Positions 21,788-23,943 of a DNA stretch of 23,943 bases are shown here, in pieces. A program made the position numbers and the translations under genes. Every line of letters starts with the position of its first letter. The first letter of the stretch is position 1. Below the pieces are notes generated by a model. That model was not told the DNA's origin. It did no database searches and saw nothing but the letters and a program-made list of their open reading frames with translations. The stretch comes from Balamuthia mandrillaris (lineage: Eukaryota > Discosea > Longamoebia > Balamuthiidae): positions 1 through 23,943 of the forward strand of contig JAVKOQ010000613.1 in NCBI GenBank assembly GCA_031835245.1, in the 5' to 3' direction.

Positions 21788-23943
21788 TCAGAATACATAA
21801 ATTACAGGCGCTTTTCCTTCTGTTGCAACATACTGAGTAAAAAAAAAAAAAACATGGAGTTAGTACCACCGAAAACTAAAAAAACTAAGACAAAAACCAT
21901 AAGAATGAGAACAAACCATTCGCGAATCTTCAAACTGCAACGCATAGGACTTGTGCAAATAGTTCTCCTTCTCATCCTCGAAGCCATCCCAAGAAATGAT
22001 CGACTTTCCGGTCTGCAGGTCCCATACTTTGAACGTTCCATCAAAGGAAGAAGTCACCAGCCTACCAAAGTCATCGAATTGAAGGGTGGTGATGCTGTCC
22101 TCGTGTTCCTCTAACTTGTGGACGCTCTTTCCTGTTCTTCTATCCCAAATCTTGGCTGTAGCATCATACGAACCACTTACCTAAGATAACAAACAGAAAA
22201 ATAGAAAAAGTGAAAAAGAAGTTTTAGTGGCGCAATAGTGATGATAAATAAGGATACATACCACAGTGAAGTCATCTGCTTGTAAACATCGAACACCATC
22301 TGTGTGTCCATCGAGAACAGCCACAGGTTTAACCTCAGAGGGAGCAAAAGGTTTACGCAAATCCCAAATCCTAGTATCGGACCCGCCAGTGACCAGCGTG
22401 TTTCCGTCCACCAGTTGACAGCTCCACACTGTGTCTTGCTCACCTTCCCACACACGTAACGGCACCTGCTTCTCCAAATCCCACACTTTGTAGTACGCAA
22501 ATGAATGAGCTCATGCGCAACGATAAGCTCCAGCCCAAAGATCTGAAGCGAAAAAATAAGGAAAAAGAGAACTTACGTCGAATGGTAGCATCAGTGGAAC
22601 CGCTGGCAAGAAGAGTGTCATGATAGTCCGTGGCCCAGATGGCACTGGTGTGACCTTGCAAAGTGGACTCGCACTCACCACTGGCAGCATTCCATAACTT
22701 GATGGTAGAGTCATAAGATGCAGTGACCAGCCTTCCTCTATCTTGCAGTACTTTGACGCTCCTTTACATGTATTTTTGAAGTGAGTGGGGAGACGAGACG
22801 AGGGACAAGAACAAAGAAACCTACCAAACAGCATAAGAATGACCTTTCAGCGTGTGAAGGAGGGAGTGGTCGGTGGTTGACCAGACTTTGGCAGTGTGAT
22901 CCGAACTTCCAGTGAGAAGATAGCTAATAAACGATAAAATATTAGACCTCAGCGGAGAAGAAGAGGAGGGAGAGAAAGAGAGAGAGAGAGAGAGAACTTA
23001 CTTTCTGTCGAAGCTCAGACAAAAAATGGCCTGATCGTGTCCCTCAGTAAAGCATCCCCGTTGGAAGTTCCCTTTGTTCCATCTTCCCTTCAACCGTTTA
23101 TTATTCTGCCAAAGCCACTTCCATCCTGACATGTTGTTCGAACCTTTACCGAAATGTTCTTTTAGCCTCGAAGTTGAGAAACGGAGAGGAGAGGAGAGAG
23201 AGAGAGAGAGAGAGAAATACCACTGGCTTCTGAGTAGTCCACACTCTGCTTTAACTTTGGTTCGACCGTGGCGCGCTTCTGCATCGGGACTTGCTTCAAC
23301 AACAATTGTTTCCACAAGAGACGTTCTATTTATTTTTTTTTGGGGGTTGAATGTGGCGTTAAAAGAACGAAAGCAAAAAGAAAAGAATGAAACACTCTCA
23401 AAGGAACCGAAAGTACCTTGGGCCACTGAATACCAGTAGAAGCAGGTGCGAGACGCAGCGAGAAGGTCCTCCCCCTCCAAGTAACTGAAGATCAGCACAA
23501 AGACTTCGCTGGGCAGATCCTCCACGCCCACTTCCCATTCGCCCTCATCGTCATCGGTTGCGTCCGCTGCATCAAGCGTCCTCTTCTCCACCTGGTCGAG
23601 CTTGTCCATCAGCTCCGACATGCTCCAGACAGCAGCAGACGCGTCCATCTCCAAACAATTCGTGGCGGTCGTGGCGGGGCTGGGCTTGCCTGCACGGGGA
23701 GGGAGGGCATGGGCCAGGTTCACCATTTGCAGCAGATCGGGCGAGGCGGGGAAAGAGGTGGAACGTTGGAGCTGGCGCGAGGAGGTAGCGGCGGCCAGGG
23801 AACGGTAGAGGCTCTGGGTGTCGCGGCGGCGGTGGCAGTAGAATGAGCAAGCGGTACCAGTGGCAAGCGCTTGCTGCTGTTGCTGTTGTTGCTGTCGCTT
23901 CCGTCGGTGGTGCAGCGCGTTGAGCCTGTTGCTGTTGCTTCTG
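21788..23943 (-). CDS. F-box/WD40 repeat protein, N-terminus beyond the window
   Basis: Exons on the minus strand: 23943-23417 (cut by the window edge), 23325-23221, 23158-23002, 22923-22825, 22761-22577, 22485-22262, 22180-21917 and 21832-21788. From Met at 23726 it is 462 residues, but the frame stays open to the edge (poly-Gln, then RQLQRSTSFPASPDLLQ), so the true start is probably upstream. An F-box (VEDLPSEVFVLIFSYLEGED, residues ~68-103) is followed by a linker and seven propeller blades, for example LLTGSSDHTAKVWS, LVTASYDSTIKLWN, LLASGSTDATIRLWD, VVSGSYDATAKIWD and LVTSSFDGTFKVWD. The last blade is closed by a 14-residue terminal exon (YVATEGKAPVIYVF). By family it is likely a substrate adaptor of an SCF ubiquitin ligase, like Cdc4/Fbw7, with the F-box binding Skp1 and the propeller binding substrate. 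The substrate is unknown. Confidence 0.9.
22973..22995 (-). repeat. (GA)n, sense (TC)n, in F-box gene intron
   Basis: A dinucleotide tract begins six nt after the donor GTAAGT (23001) on the sense strand. A second tract of the same kind is at about 23193-23215, just after the donor at 23220. Confidence 0.85.

Overview
This is a gene-dense stretch of a eukaryotic nuclear genome from a free-living protist. Five of the six host genes have small spliceosomal introns (about 60-230 nt) that can be placed exactly by frame and protein-family continuity; the PPR gene has one inferred intron. The gene set (Frizzled/Smoothened-like receptor, ammonium transporter, penicillin-acylase-type hydrolase, RCC1-repeat protein, F-box/WD40 protein, PPR protein), moderate GC and (TC)n-rich introns suggest an amoebozoan, perhaps of the Acanthamoeba/Balamuthia type. 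The species assignment is inference.

Layout: (1) 7-3704 is a Mutator-like DNA transposon (MULE) with imperfect terminal inverted repeats built from ~20-bp units and a transposase with MULE catalytic residues and a SWIM zinc finger. (2) 3705-3989 holds a short two-way-open stretch at the insertion edge and a 12-bp perfect hairpin. (3) 3990-7993 (+) is a seven-exon membrane-anchored penicillin acylase family protein. (4) 8138-10826 (+) is a PPR-like protein, probably mitochondrial. (5) 10977-13381 (-) is an eight-exon AMT-type ammonium transporter. (6) 14003-18025 (+) is a twelve-exon RCC1-repeat protein. (7) 18971-21171 (+) is an eight-exon Frizzled-like seven-helix receptor, with a frame discontinuity in its sixth helix region. 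(8) 21788-23943 (-) is an F-box/WD40 protein whose N-terminus runs off the window.

The genes are not an operon and show no common pathway. The ammonium transporter and RCC1 gene share a 621-bp divergent upstream region. PPR/transporter and receptor/F-box pairs are convergent. (TC)n microsatellites recur in introns, nearly always with the pyrimidines on the sense strand. I found no convincing tRNA, rRNA, CRISPR or virus-derived element. No wholly new system stands out. The best leads are the structured MULE ends and its 17-bp internal inverted repeat, the one-exon-per-repeat layout of the RCC1 gene with a probable GC-AG intron, the anchored acylase, and the receptor frame break.
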